A stretch of DNA of 64,000 nt from Pseudorhodoplanes sp. (lineage in GTDB: Bacteria > Pseudomonadota > Alphaproteobacteria > Rhizobiales > Xanthobacteraceae), in the NCBI GenBank assembly GCA_019187085.1, contig JABARS010000001.1, forward strand, positions 372,001 to 436,000, read 5' to 3'. Positions 54,828 through 63,092 of the stretch are shown one piece after another; the first letter of the stretch is position 1; each line of letters starts with the position of its first letter. Made by a program: the position numbers and the translations under genes. A model generated the notes under the pieces. It saw only the letters and a program-made list of their open reading frames with translations. It made no database searches and was not told the origin of the DNA.

Positions 54828-56484
54828 CCTCGCCGGCGAAGTCGCCGACTGGGAGCGCAACGAAGTCGCCACCTTCCTGAAGAAGCAGCGCGAGCGGCGC
54901 GAGCAGTTCTTCACCGTCGGCGACATTCCGGTCAAACGCACCTACACCGCCGCCGACATCGCCGATACCCCGCTCGAGGACATCGGGCTGCCCGGACGCT
55001 ATCCGTTCACGCGCGGGCCCTATCCGACCATGTACCGCAGCCGCACCTGGACCATGCGCCAGATCGCGGGCTTCGGCACCGGCGAGGACACCAACAAGCG
55101 CTTCAAGTTCCTGATCGCCCAGGGCCAGACCGGCCTGTCGACCGATTTCGATATGCCGACCTTGATGGGCTACGACAGCGACCATCCGATGAGCGAGGGC
55201 GAGGTCGGGCGCGAGGGCGTGGCCATCGATTCGCTCGCCGACATGGAGGCGCTGTTCGACGGCATCGATCTCGAAAACATCTCGGTATCAATGACGATCA
55301 ATCCGAGTGCCTGGATCCTGCTTGCGATGTATGTCGCGCTCGCCAAGAAGCGCGGGCTCGATCTCAACAAACTGTCGGGCACCGTCCAGGCCGACATCCT
55401 CAAGGAATACATGGCGCAGAAGGAATATTGCTTCCCGATCGGACCTTCGGTGCGCATCGTGCGCGACTGCATCACATTCTGCGCCCAGAACATGAAGCGC
55501 TACAACCCGATCAACATTTCCGGCTACCACATTTCGGAAGCCGGCTCCTCGCCGCTGCAGGAGGTCGCGTTCACGCTCGCCAACTGCATCGTCTATGTGG
55601 AGGAAGTGACGAAGACCGGCATGCCGGTCGATGCCTTCGCGCCGCGGCTCGCCTTCTTTTTCGTCTCGCAGGGCGACTTCTTCGAGGAGGTCGCCAAGTT
55701 CCGCGCGGTGCGCCGCTGCTACGCCAAGATCATGAAGGAGCGCTTCGGGGCGACCAATCCGGAATCAATGCGGCTGCGCTTCCATTGCCAGACCGCGGCC
55801 GCCACGCTCACCCGCCCGCAATACCAGATCAACATCGTGCGCACCGCCCTGCAGGCCCTCTCCGCCGTGCTCGGCGGCTGCCAATCGCTGCACACCAACG
55901 GCTACGACGAGGCGTTCGCGATCCCGACCGAGGACGCCATGCGCATGGCGCTGCGTACCCAGCAGATCATCGCCGAGGAAACCAACGTCACCAATGTGGT
56001 TGATCCGCTCGGCGGCTCCTATTATGTCGAGGCGCTGACCAACGAATACGAGAAGCGAATTTTCGAAATCCTCGATTATGTCGATGCCCATGGCGGCACG
56101 ATCAGGCTGATCGAGGAGGGCTGGTTCCAGAAACAGATCGCCGATTTCGCCTACGAGACCGCCCTGCGCAAGCAGAACGGCGACAAGCCGGTGATCGGCG
56201 TGAACTCCTTCGTCATGGACGACGAGGAGCACGACATCGAGACCCACCCCTACGATCTCACGACCGCCGAACGGCAGATCGCGCGCACGCGCCGGGTGCG
56301 CGCGGAGCGCAATCAGGTAAAGGTGGCGGCGCTGTTCGAGCGGCTGATCGCGGTCGCCCGCAACGAGAGCGAAAACATCATGCCGGTGACGATTGAGCTG
56401 GTGGAGAACGGCGTCACCATGGGCGAGATCGTGGAGCGGCTGAAGGGCCTATGGGGTACCTATCGCGAAACGCCGGTATTTTGA
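54793..56484 (+). CDS. hcmA: 2-hydroxyisobutyryl-CoA mutase large (catalytic) subunit
   Basis: A 563-residue TIM-barrel subunit that interconverts 2-hydroxyisobutyryl-CoA and 3-hydroxybutyryl-CoA by a radical carbon-skeleton rearrangement. It has [17 protein letters not shown] and [19 protein letters not shown]. The two residues that define this specificity, Ile90 and Asp117 of the Aquincola enzyme, are both present as Ile91 and Asp118, where methylmalonyl-CoA mutase has Tyr and Ala. The C-terminus ends GTYRETPVF as in known HcmA. GGAGGACC precedes the ATG at 54793, which overlaps meaH by 35 bases. No B12 domain is fused; HcmB supplies it. Confidence 0.95.
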   Translation: MNKALDPKSLDSLAGEVADWERNEVATFLKKQRERREQFFTVGDIPVKRTYTAADIADTPLEDIGLPGRYPFTRGPYPTMYRSRTWTMRQIAGFGTGEDTNKRFKFLIAQGQTGLSTDFDMPTLMGYDSDHPMSEGEVGREGVAIDSLADMEALFDGIDLENISVSMTINPSAWILLAMYVALAKKRGLDLNKLSGTVQADILKEYMAQKEYCFPIGPSVRIVRDCITFCAQNMKRYNPINISGYHISEAGSSPLQEVAFTLANCIVYVEEVTKTGMPVDAFAPRLAFFFVSQGDFFEEVAKFRAVRRCYAKIMKERFGATNPESMRLRFHCQTAAATLTRPQYQINIVRTALQALSAVLGGCQSLHTNGYDEAFAIPTEDAMRMALRTQQIIAEETNVTNVVDPLGGSYYVEALTNEYEKRIFEILDYVDAHGGTIRLIEEGWFQKQIADFAYETALRKQNGDKPVIGVNSFVMDDEEHDIETHPYDLTTAERQIARTRRVRAERNQVKVAALFERLIAVARNESENIMPVTIELVENGVTMGEIVERLKGLWGTYRETPVF

Positions 56485-56568
56485 TTCCGGGAGGCCCCCG
56501 CCGGAGGTACGGCGCCTGTGAAGGGATGGCGCAGCATGTTGTGGTGCGCCGCGCGAGCGACTAGATAG

Positions 56569-57618
56569 ATGGCGATGATATCTCCCCTTATCCTTCCCTA
56601 TGCGGGCGTCTCCCCCGTCTTCTCCACGCCGCTTGTCCATGCCGGACCGGGCGCAGCCGTGCTCGGCCGCGTCACGCTCGGGCGCGGGGCCTGGCTCGGC
56701 GCCCGCGCCGTCATCCGCGCCGACGGCCATTACGTGAAGGCCGGCGACGATTTCCATCTCGGCGCCCGCTCGACGCTCCACATCGCCCATCAGGTCTTTC
56801 CCTGCGTCGTGGGCGACCGCGTCACGGTCGGGGAAAACGCCTGCGTCCACGCCTGCACCGTCGGCAGCGACGTGATCGTGGGCGACGGCACCGTCATCCT
56901 CGACGGCGCGATCGTCGGCGACAACGTCGTTTTCGAGCCCGGCTGCACCGTATTCCCGGCCAAGCGCATCGATGGCGGCCACGTCTATGCCGGCAGCCCG
57001 GCCAAAATGGTCCGCCCAGTCGCCGCCGGCGAGATCGCCGAGCGCCGCGCGCAGATGGTCCGCGCACACACCGAACAGGCCGAAGCGGCTGCGCCACGCC
57101 GCCAGCTTGCCGCCACGTCCGACGTGCACGCCACTGTCTTCATCGCCTCGACTGCCAGCGTGCGCGGCCGGCTTGTTGCGGCCAAGTCGTCGAGCGTGTG
57201 GTTCTCGAACGATTTCGACGCCGGCGACGCATCCATCGTCATCGGCCTCAACAGCAACGTCCAGGACAACACCGTCATCCGCTGCACGAGCGCGCAGGGT
57301 GTCACCCTCGGCCGCGACACCACGGTCGGCCACAATGTGACCATCTACGACAGCGTCATCGGCAACGGCGCGCTGATCGGCATCGGCAGCGTGGTGGCGC
57401 CGGGCACGATCGTCCAGGACCGTGTCCTGCTCGCCGCGGCGGCCCGCACGACGCCGGGCCAGGTGCTGGAAAGCGGCTGGCTCTATGCCGGCAATCCGGC
57501 GAAAAAGCTCACCCCGCTCGACAGCGGCAAGGCCGCCCTGATCGACATGATCATCGGGCATTATTGCCAGTACGCGATGGACTACAAGGCCGCGGAGGCG
57601 CTGCCGGCCGCCGTCTGA
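56569..57618 (+). CDS. tandem gamma-carbonic-anhydrase-like (left-handed beta-helix) protein
   Basis: A 349-residue protein made of two left-handed beta-helix domains. The first (about 20-165) has GVSPVFSTPLV, HIAHQVFPCVVGDRVTVG and GSPAKMVRPV. The second (about 185-335) has NSNVQDNTVIRC, GHNVTIYDSVIGNGALIGIG and GNPAKKLTPL. Each looks like a YrdA/gamma-CA unit. The zinc ligand positions are only partly kept: the second domain has Tyr (TIYD) where the family often has His, and the first has GENACVHAC. Activity as a carbonic anhydrase is doubtful, and a binding or acyltransferase-like role is possible. It follows hcmA by 84 bases and may be cotranscribed. Confidence 0.82.
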   Translation: MAMISPLILPYAGVSPVFSTPLVHAGPGAAVLGRVTLGRGAWLGARAVIRADGHYVKAGDDFHLGARSTLHIAHQVFPCVVGDRVTVGENACVHACTVGSDVIVGDGTVILDGAIVGDNVVFEPGCTVFPAKRIDGGHVYAGSPAKMVRPVAAGEIAERRAQMVRAHTEQAEAAAPRRQLAATSDVHATVFIASTASVRGRLVAAKSSSVWFSNDFDAGDASIVIGLNSNVQDNTVIRCTSAQGVTLGRDTTVGHNVTIYDSVIGNGALIGIGSVVAPGTIVQDRVLLAAAARTTPGQVLESGWLYAGNPAKKLTPLDSGKAALIDMIIGHYCQYAMDYKAAEALPAAV

Positions 57619-57933
57619 GCGCGGGCCGGCGCACATCGCGCCGCGACCACAGGTTCGCGCAGGCGACGGGGGACGTCATGCCAGCAGCGAGCGCACAGGC
57701 CCAGTCGCCGATTATTTCCTCCATACCGCGTCGGCCCCGCCGACACCGCACGCGCTCGACTGCACGACCGAGCAATGGCCCAGGGCGAGGTTCCGCTTCT
57801 TCACGTCCGACCGGCAGGCGGGCGGCATCCGCGCGGTAAAGTGATCGGCCCTACCCGGCCACCGTCTTGCGCGCGCGGTTCGAGGCCATTATTCGAATCC
57901 GGTGCTTCGCGGCTTGTCGCAGGAGGTGTGACG
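57619..57933 (+). other. 315-base stretch without a supported gene
   Basis: No ATG-initiated frame here resembles a known protein. An open frame ending at a TGA near 57844, with DYFLHTASAPPTPHALDC and RFRFFTSDRQAGGIRAV, has no start codon of its own and may be the remnant or the end of an undetected small gene. The ribosome site AGGAGGTGTG at the right belongs to the L,D-transpeptidase gene. Confidence 0.5.
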
Positions 57934-58527
57934 ATGAATGGGCCTCGCCCCTCGCTCGTGTTCGGTGCGCTTCTTTTTCTGGTGTCGCTCGGCATGTCGC
58001 ACGCTTTGGCCCAGGGTCAGGACGGCGACCAGCCGGGCTACGTGCCGAGCGCCGACGAGGAAGAGCTCGATCCGAGATGGCAGAAGACGGTCGTCTTCTA
58101 TCGTTCGAGCGAGGCGCCCGGCACCGTCATCGTCCACACCAACGAGCGCTATCTCTATGTCGTGCAGCCCGGCGGGCGCGCGCTGCGTTACGGCATCGGC
58201 GTCGGCCGCGAGGGCTTCCAGTGGCAGGGCCTGCTGAAAATCACGCGCAAGCAGGAATGGCCGGACTGGACGCCGCCGCCGGAAATGATCGAGCGCCAGC
58301 CCTATCTGCCGCGCTTCATGGCCGGCGGCCCGGGCAATCCGATGGGCGCGCGCGCGCTCTATCTCGGCACCACCGTCTATCGCATCCATGGCACCAACCA
58401 ACCGCAGACCATCGGCACGGCGGTGTCGTCGGGTTGCTTCCGGCTGACCAATCCGGACGTTAGCGACCTCTACGAGCGCATTCCCGTCGGCACCAAGGTG
58501 ATCGTACGGCAGCGGCCGGAAGTCTGA
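57934..58527 (+). CDS. L,D-transpeptidase (YkuD domain)
   Basis: A 197-residue exported protein with a signal peptide ending in SHALA. The YkuD domain carries His152 in YRIHGTNQP and the catalytic Cys168 in SSGCFRLTNPDVSDLYERI, the invariant motif of L,D-transpeptidases. These make 3-3 crosslinks in peptidoglycan or attach lipoproteins. AGGAGG precedes the ATG, so the start is firm. The amino-acid binding protein gene follows 21 bases later. Confidence 0.93.
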   Translation: MNGPRPSLVFGALLFLVSLGMSHALAQGQDGDQPGYVPSADEEELDPRWQKTVVFYRSSEAPGTVIVHTNERYLYVVQPGGRALRYGIGVGREGFQWQGLLKITRKQEWPDWTPPPEMIERQPYLPRFMAGGPGNPMGARALYLGTTVYRIHGTNQPQTIGTAVSSGCFRLTNPDVSDLYERIPVGTKVIVRQRPEV

Positions 58528-58548
58528 GCCGACGCCGCAGGACATGTC

Positions 58549-59601
58549 ATGAAACGATTTTTCAAGCGCACGTTTACCAGCGGCCTTCTGATCGGCGGCG
58601 CGGTCGCCGTTGCGGTCGCCGCCGCCGCTATCACCTACGAGCGCTACGACACCAAGACGCTCAAGCGCACGCTGCGGCGCGATGCGGTGCATTGCGGCGT
58701 CTCCACCGGCCTGCCCGGCTTTTCGGCGCAGGACGAGAAAGGAAACTGGTCTGGCTTCGACGTCGATTTCTGCCGCGCGATCGCGGCGGCCATTTTCAAC
58801 GATCCGAAGAAGGTGAAGTTCGTCCCGCTCGACGCCAAGGAACGCTTCATCGAGCTGAGCAAGCGCAAGATCGACGTGCTGGCGCGCAACTCGAGCTGGA
58901 CCATGTCGCGCGAGACCGAATACTACTTGCATTTCGCCGGCGTCTCCTATTACGACGGCCAGGGCTTCATGACCCCCCGCGCGCGCAACCGCACCTCCGC
59001 GCTCGAGCTCGACGGCAGCAAGGTCTGCGTGCAGTCCGGCACCACGACCGAGCTCAACCTCGCCGACTATTTCCGCGCCAACAACATGAAGTTCGAGGCC
59101 GCGATCTTTCCCGCTCTGGAACCGATGCTGAAGGCCTACGAAAGTGGGCGGTGCGACGTACTGACCGCCGACGTATCGCAGCTCTATGCGCTGCGCCTGA
59201 AGATCGGCAAGGCCGCCGAGCACGACATCCTGCCCGACGTCATTTCCAAGGAGCCGCTCTCGCCGGTCGTGCGCCAGAAAGACGACGACTGGCACCTCTT
59301 GGTGAAATGGACACTGTTCGCCATGATCAATGCCGAGGAGCTCGGCATCGATTCCAAAAATATCGACGCCGCCATGAAATCGAAAAAGCCGGAAGTGATG
59401 CGTTTCGTCGGCACCGAAGGCGATTACGGCGAATGGCTCGGCCTGTCGAAGGACTGGGCGGCGCGCATCATCCGCCATGTCGGCAATTACGGCGAGGTAT
59501 ACGAGCGCAATGTCGGCACGAACTCCCCGCTCGGCATCCCGCGCGGACTCAACCAGATCTGGAGCGCCGGCGGCATCCTGTACGCGCCGCCGATCCGCTG
59601 A
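58549..59601 (+). CDS. AapJ-like general amino-acid ABC transporter substrate-binding protein
   Basis: A 350-residue periplasmic protein with an uncleaved or late-cleaved signal/anchor (SGLLIGGAVAVAVAAAAI). The type II binding fold has GLPGFSAQDEKGNWSGFDVD, FCRAIAAAIF, VLARNSSWTMSRETE and KVCVQSGTTTELNL, close to AapJ/BztA of the polar-amino-acid uptake family. No aapQMP permease or ATPase genes are adjacent, so it is an orphan or serves a transporter elsewhere. It begins 21 bases after the L,D-transpeptidase and ends 9 bases from convergent bdhA. Confidence 0.88.
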   Translation: MKRFFKRTFTSGLLIGGAVAVAVAAAAITYERYDTKTLKRTLRRDAVHCGVSTGLPGFSAQDEKGNWSGFDVDFCRAIAAAIFNDPKKVKFVPLDAKERFIELSKRKIDVLARNSSWTMSRETEYYLHFAGVSYYDGQGFMTPRARNRTSALELDGSKVCVQSGTTTELNLADYFRANNMKFEAAIFPALEPMLKAYESGRCDVLTADVSQLYALRLKIGKAAEHDILPDVISKEPLSPVVRQKDDDWHLLVKWTLFAMINAEELGIDSKNIDAAMKSKKPEVMRFVGTEGDYGEWLGLSKDWAARIIRHVGNYGEVYERNVGTNSPLGIPRGLNQIWSAGGILYAPPIR

Positions 59602-59610
59602 CCTTCGGCC

Positions 59611-60393
59611 TCACTGCGCCGTCCAGCCGCCGTCGATCGAGAGGATCGCGCCGGTGACCGAGGCGGCGGCGTCCGACGCCAGATAGAGCGCAAGCCCCGC
59701 CACCTGTTCGACGGTCACGAACTGCTTGGTCGGCTGCGCCGCCAGCAGCACGTCGCTTACCACCTGTGCCTCGGTGATGCCGCGCGCCTTCGCGGTATCG
59801 GGGATCTGCTTCTCCACCAGCGGCGTGCGCACATAGCCCGGGCAGATCGCGTTGACCGTGATGCCCTGCTGCGCAACTTCGAGCGCCACCGTCTTGGTGA
59901 GGCCGGCAACGCCGTGCTTGGCTGCGACATAGGCCGACTTGAACGGCGAGGCCACGAGCGCGTGCGCCGAGGCGATGTTGATCACCCGGCCCCAGCCTTT
60001 CTTCTTCATGCCCGGCAGCGCGTGGCGGATGGTGTGGAAGCAGGCGACAAGGTTGATCGCGATGATCACATCCCATTTCTCGGGCGGGAATTCGTCGATC
60101 GGTGCGACATGCTGGATGCCGGCATTGTTGACCAGGATGTCGATGCCGCCGAATTCGCGCGCCGCCGCCCCGATCATCGCTTCGATGGTCGCGGGCTTCG
60201 TCATGTCGGCGCCGTCGTAGCGCACCTTCACGCCGTGCTTGCGTTCGAGGTTTGCGCGCAGCGCCTCGATCTCGGCCGCCTCGCCGAAGCCGTTGAGCAT
60301 GACGTTGCAGCCCGACGTGGCGATGGCCTCGGCAATGCCGAGTCCGATGCCGCTGGTCGAGCCGGTGACGAGCGCGGACTTGCCTTTGAGCAT
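59611..60393 (-). CDS. bdhA: 3-hydroxybutyrate dehydrogenase
   Basis: A 260-residue short-chain dehydrogenase that oxidises D-3-hydroxybutyrate to acetoacetate with NAD. The nucleotide loop is TGSTSGIGLGIAEAI, NNAG is at 89-92, and the catalytic Ser142, Tyr155 and Lys159 sit in NIASAHALVAS and AYVAAKHG. ICPGYVRTPLVEKQIPD is typical of BdhA. It begins at 60393, after a hairpin-bearing spacer that separates it from the PHB-depolymerase-type gene. It supports the use of polyhydroxybutyrate in this organism. Confidence 0.93.
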   Translation of the reverse strand: MLKGKSALVTGSTSGIGLGIAEAIATSGCNVMLNGFGEAAEIEALRANLERKHGVKVRYDGADMTKPATIEAMIGAAAREFGGIDILVNNAGIQHVAPIDEFPPEKWDVIIAINLVACFHTIRHALPGMKKKGWGRVINIASAHALVASPFKSAYVAAKHGVAGLTKTVALEVAQQGITVNAICPGYVRTPLVEKQIPDTAKARGITEAQVVSDVLLAAQPTKQFVTVEQVAGLALYLASDAAASVTGAILSIDGGWTAQ

Positions 60394-60533
60394 GATGTCT
60401 TTCCCGCAAAGCGTGAAACGAATGACGGAACCTTCCGGCCATGCGCCGAACCGGGGCACGGATGATGCGCGGACGCTCTGGCTTAGATCACCACGCGGCA
60501 GCCTGAAAGCCCGAAAATCCGGCGGGGGCGCAT

Positions 60534-60553
60534 GCGGCACATGCAAGTGCCGC
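60534..60553 (-). terminator. hairpin abutting the esterase stop codon
   Basis: A perfect 7-base inverted repeat, GCGGCAC and GTGCCGC, with a 6-base loop directly follows the TGA of the minus-strand esterase gene. There is no U-tract, so it may stabilise the 3' end or pause polymerase rather than terminate strongly. The rest of the 160-base gap before bdhA holds nothing I recognise. Confidence 0.45.
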
Positions 60554-61618
60554 TCAATCGCTTGTGAAGCCCCAGAAATGCGCGATGTCCCGCGCCGCGC
60601 AGATGCCGACCGCGCTGACGAATTCGCTCGCCCGCCCGCAGGGCCGCGCGCCGGCGGCGTCGATCGGGAATGCATGCCGCAGGCCATGCACGAGCACGCT
60701 TTCCACCTGCACGGCGCCGTCCGCATCGAGATACTGCGTGCGCGTCATCATGCGGCTGCGCTCGACGCGGGCCGGACGGTCGCCGATGTCGTGAACGGCG
60801 AGCCATTGCTCGACCAGCTCGCGCTGGTTGCCCGGCACCACGCGCCGGTCGGCGCTGCCCTGCCAGATCGTCACCGGCGGAAAATGCGCACCGGCGCCGG
60901 CCGATTCAAGCACCCTGTGGCGCCATTCGCCTGGCGAGCGGTCGATGCCGGGATCCATGCAGCGCAGCGCCTCGAACACGGTCGCCGCGCAGCCATACGA
61001 CACGCCCGCCACGATGGCCCCGCCGGCGAACAATTCCGGATAGACCGCGAGCATGACCGCGGCCATCGCCGCGCCCGCCGAGAAGCCGGCGATATAGACG
61101 CGCCTGCGGTCGAGCTTGTGGCGAGCGATCATGACCTCGATCATCTGCCGGATCGAGAGCGCTTCGCCGCGGTCGCGCGCCTGGTCGCCGGGCTCGAACC
61201 AGTTGAAGCAGCCGTTCTGGTTGTTGGCGCCCCCCATCGCGACCATCCAGGGCGGCATATAGACATCGTGGAAATGGCGCGGCAGCCCTTTCTGCTCCGG
61301 CAGCAGCAGCGCGGCCTTGGCGCGATCGGCCAGCGCCAGCCAGCCGCCGTCGCGCGCGAACTCGCCCGCGGTCTGCTTGCAGCCGTGCAGCACGACGATC
61401 AGCGCCGGCGTGTCCGGCAATCCGTCGGGCAGGTAGCTGAACATGCGCAGGTTGCCGGGGTTCGAGCCGAAGCCGGTCTCCTCGCGCGGCTCGGCGGCGC
61501 GTGCCTGCTGCACGGCGTCGCATGCGGCAAACGCGACACAGGCCAGAACGAACAACGCTGCGCGCCACGGTTTGCCGGGTCTATTTACAGGTTGCGATAG
61601 GGTGCGATGGCTGATCAT
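60554..61618 (-). CDS. PHB-depolymerase-family esterase (LpqC-type)
   Basis: A 354-residue exported alpha/beta hydrolase. A signal sequence ends in an FAAC lipobox-like motif (Cys33) or a cleavage after AARA. The oxyanion loop is VVLHGCKQTAGEFA, the nucleophile Ser180 lies in IAGFSAGAAMA, and the histidine is in VHGLRHAFPID. The family degrades polyhydroxybutyrate, but many members are feruloyl or acetyl-xylan esterases. Proximity to bdhA favours PHB but does not prove it. The ATG at 61618 begins the signal peptide. Confidence 0.88.
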   Translation of the reverse strand: MISHRTLSQPVNRPGKPWRAALFVLACVAFAACDAVQQARAAEPREETGFGSNPGNLRMFSYLPDGLPDTPALIVVLHGCKQTAGEFARDGGWLALADRAKAALLLPEQKGLPRHFHDVYMPPWMVAMGGANNQNGCFNWFEPGDQARDRGEALSIRQMIEVMIARHKLDRRRVYIAGFSAGAAMAAVMLAVYPELFAGGAIVAGVSYGCAATVFEALRCMDPGIDRSPGEWRHRVLESAGAGAHFPPVTIWQGSADRRVVPGNQRELVEQWLAVHDIGDRPARVERSRMMTRTQYLDADGAVQVESVLVHGLRHAFPIDAAGARPCGRASEFVSAVGICAARDIAHFWGFTSD

Positions 61619-61652
61619 GACAGGCTGCGCGTCCGGCGCGTGCTGCCGCACC

Positions 61653-62267
61653 TCAGGTGCGGCGTTCCAGACTCCACGCGATCGAGGCGGCAACGGCCGG
61701 CTGCCACACGATGAACAGAAGCAGCAGTCCGTTCAGCTTGCTGTCGACCACCGCCAGCAACAGGCCGGCCACCGTGCCGATGAACACCGTGCGCGCCCAG
61801 GCCGCGGGCGCCCGCAGGCCACGGCAGAACACGGACGCGCCGAACATGGTCAGCAGGCTGCCCACGAATCCGGCGACGAGGCCGTCGATGGCGAACTTCG
61901 TGGCGTCGCGGTGACGCAGAAGCCACGGACCAGTTTCGTCGTCCGCCGCCACGGACGGCCGCAGCAGCCTGTCGATAAAGCCGTCGACGACGATCGCCAC
62001 ATGATAGGCGAGCAGCCATGCGGCAAGCGTGATCAGGACGACCACCAGCAATTCGAACGGGCTGCGCGTGACCCAAAGCCAGGCGCCGGCCGCCATGACC
62101 AGCCCGAACCAGATGCCGGGCAGCGGCGGATAGCCCCCGATACCGAACACCGTATAAGTATAATTGGACAGGATCGCGGAGATCGCCGACAGCACGACCA
62201 TAACAGCGATCCGTTTGCGCGGCGTGGCCTGCGCGAGCGCCGCTGTCGCCGCAGCAAGACTTGTCAT
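61653..62267 (-). CDS. membrane protein of unknown function
   Basis: A 204-residue integral membrane protein with about five to six helices (AVMVVLSAISAILSNYTYTV, WFGLVMAAGAWLW, LLVVVLITLAAWLLAYHVAI, FVGSLLTMFGASVFC and TVFIGTVAGLLLAVVDSKL). No catalytic motif is visible and I do not recognise a family. It lies 34 bases upstream of the esterase on the same strand, so the two may form an operon. Confidence 0.75.
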   Translation of the reverse strand: MTSLAAATAALAQATPRKRIAVMVVLSAISAILSNYTYTVFGIGGYPPLPGIWFGLVMAAGAWLWVTRSPFELLVVVLITLAAWLLAYHVAIVVDGFIDRLLRPSVAADDETGPWLLRHRDATKFAIDGLVAGFVGSLLTMFGASVFCRGLRAPAAWARTVFIGTVAGLLLAVVDSKLNGLLLLFIVWQPAVAASIAWSLERRT

Positions 62268-62596
62268 GGGTCTTCCCCCGTACGAAATGTATCCGGTCCG
62301 ATGGCGTCAGGCCGGGACCGCTTCACTCGATCACAAAAGACCGTGCCCATCAATCGCGGACGGCGCCATAAGGTCCGCCCGCGCAGCGTCATCGATACGT
62401 TGCGCGACGTCATCGCCCCCGATGCTTGCGCACACGGTAAGGAACGAGTGCATCGGTTGCATCGAGGATCAAGGGCCTCAATCCGCATCCGATGAAGAAG
62501 AACGGGTCCCGGGCTGCGCCCGTCGCCATTCGCAGACCGCCTCAGTCGGCCTGATCGAGCAGGCGGCGAACGACAAGAAGCTCGACGTGCGGCCCG
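62268..62596. other. 329-base stretch without a recognised gene
   Basis: The frames in this stretch are short and have no family-like sequence. It presumably contains the promoter of the minus-strand membrane protein gene at its left side. I see no repeat, tRNA or terminator with a clear U-tract. Confidence 0.5.
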
Positions 62597-63022
62597 TCAG
62601 GGCTGCTTGCCACGGAATGCCTCGAGCTTTGCCTTGATCGGTGCGGGAAATGCCGTCGCGCGGCGGGACGTGCCGTCGAGGTGAACCGCCGTCAGGACCA
62701 TGACGGCCGCCACCTCGTCAGAGTCGTTCTTTCGCATTTCATGCCGGAAACGGACGACACGGTCGCGGACTTCCAACACGGTCGTGTGGACCGAGATGAC
62801 GTCTCCCGCCATCAGTTCCTGCTTGTAGGTGATGTGCTGCTCGACGCCGGCCGTCGCGCTGCCATGGTCGCGCATGTACTCGCGCGTGAGGCCGGCCGCA
62901 CTCAAGAGATTCCACGTTCCCTCGTCGAATTTGCCGACGTACCACATGACGTTCATATGACCCATGTGGTCGCAATGCCATGGGTAGACCACTCCGCGGT
63001 AGGTCAAGATCGGTGTTGTCAT
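62597..63022 (-). CDS. YbgC/4-hydroxybenzoyl-CoA thioesterase-type hotdog protein
   Basis: A 141-residue hotdog-fold thioesterase. The catalytic segment VYPWHCDHMGHMNVMWYVG has the acidic residue in the HCDHMGHMN pattern where the YbgC/4HBT family has Asp. GVEQHITYKQELMAGDVISV and VVRFRHEMRK are also typical. It hydrolyses acyl-CoAs and could regulate CoA pools for the C4 pathways here. The substrate is unknown. The start is an ATG at 63022, 70 bases after the LarC-type gene ends. Confidence 0.88.
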   Translation of the reverse strand: MTTPILTYRGVVYPWHCDHMGHMNVMWYVGKFDEGTWNLLSAAGLTREYMRDHGSATAGVEQHITYKQELMAGDVISVHTTVLEVRDRVVRFRHEMRKNDSDEVAAVMVLTAVHLDGTSRRATAFPAPIKAKLEAFRGKQP

Positions 63023-63092
63023 TTTCGGATCCGGATTTTCTCACCAGCCGGCTTCGCAAGCCGCTCGCTGAATCGATGCTGGAAATAATCTG

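Noticed and set aside
54793..56484. Assignment of HcmA as methylmalonyl-CoA or isobutyryl-CoA mutase
   Set aside because: Ile91 and Asp118 take the places of the Tyr and Ala of methylmalonyl-CoA mutase, the operon has an acyl-CoA ligase of the 2-hydroxyisobutyrate type, and HcmB is a separate small subunit.
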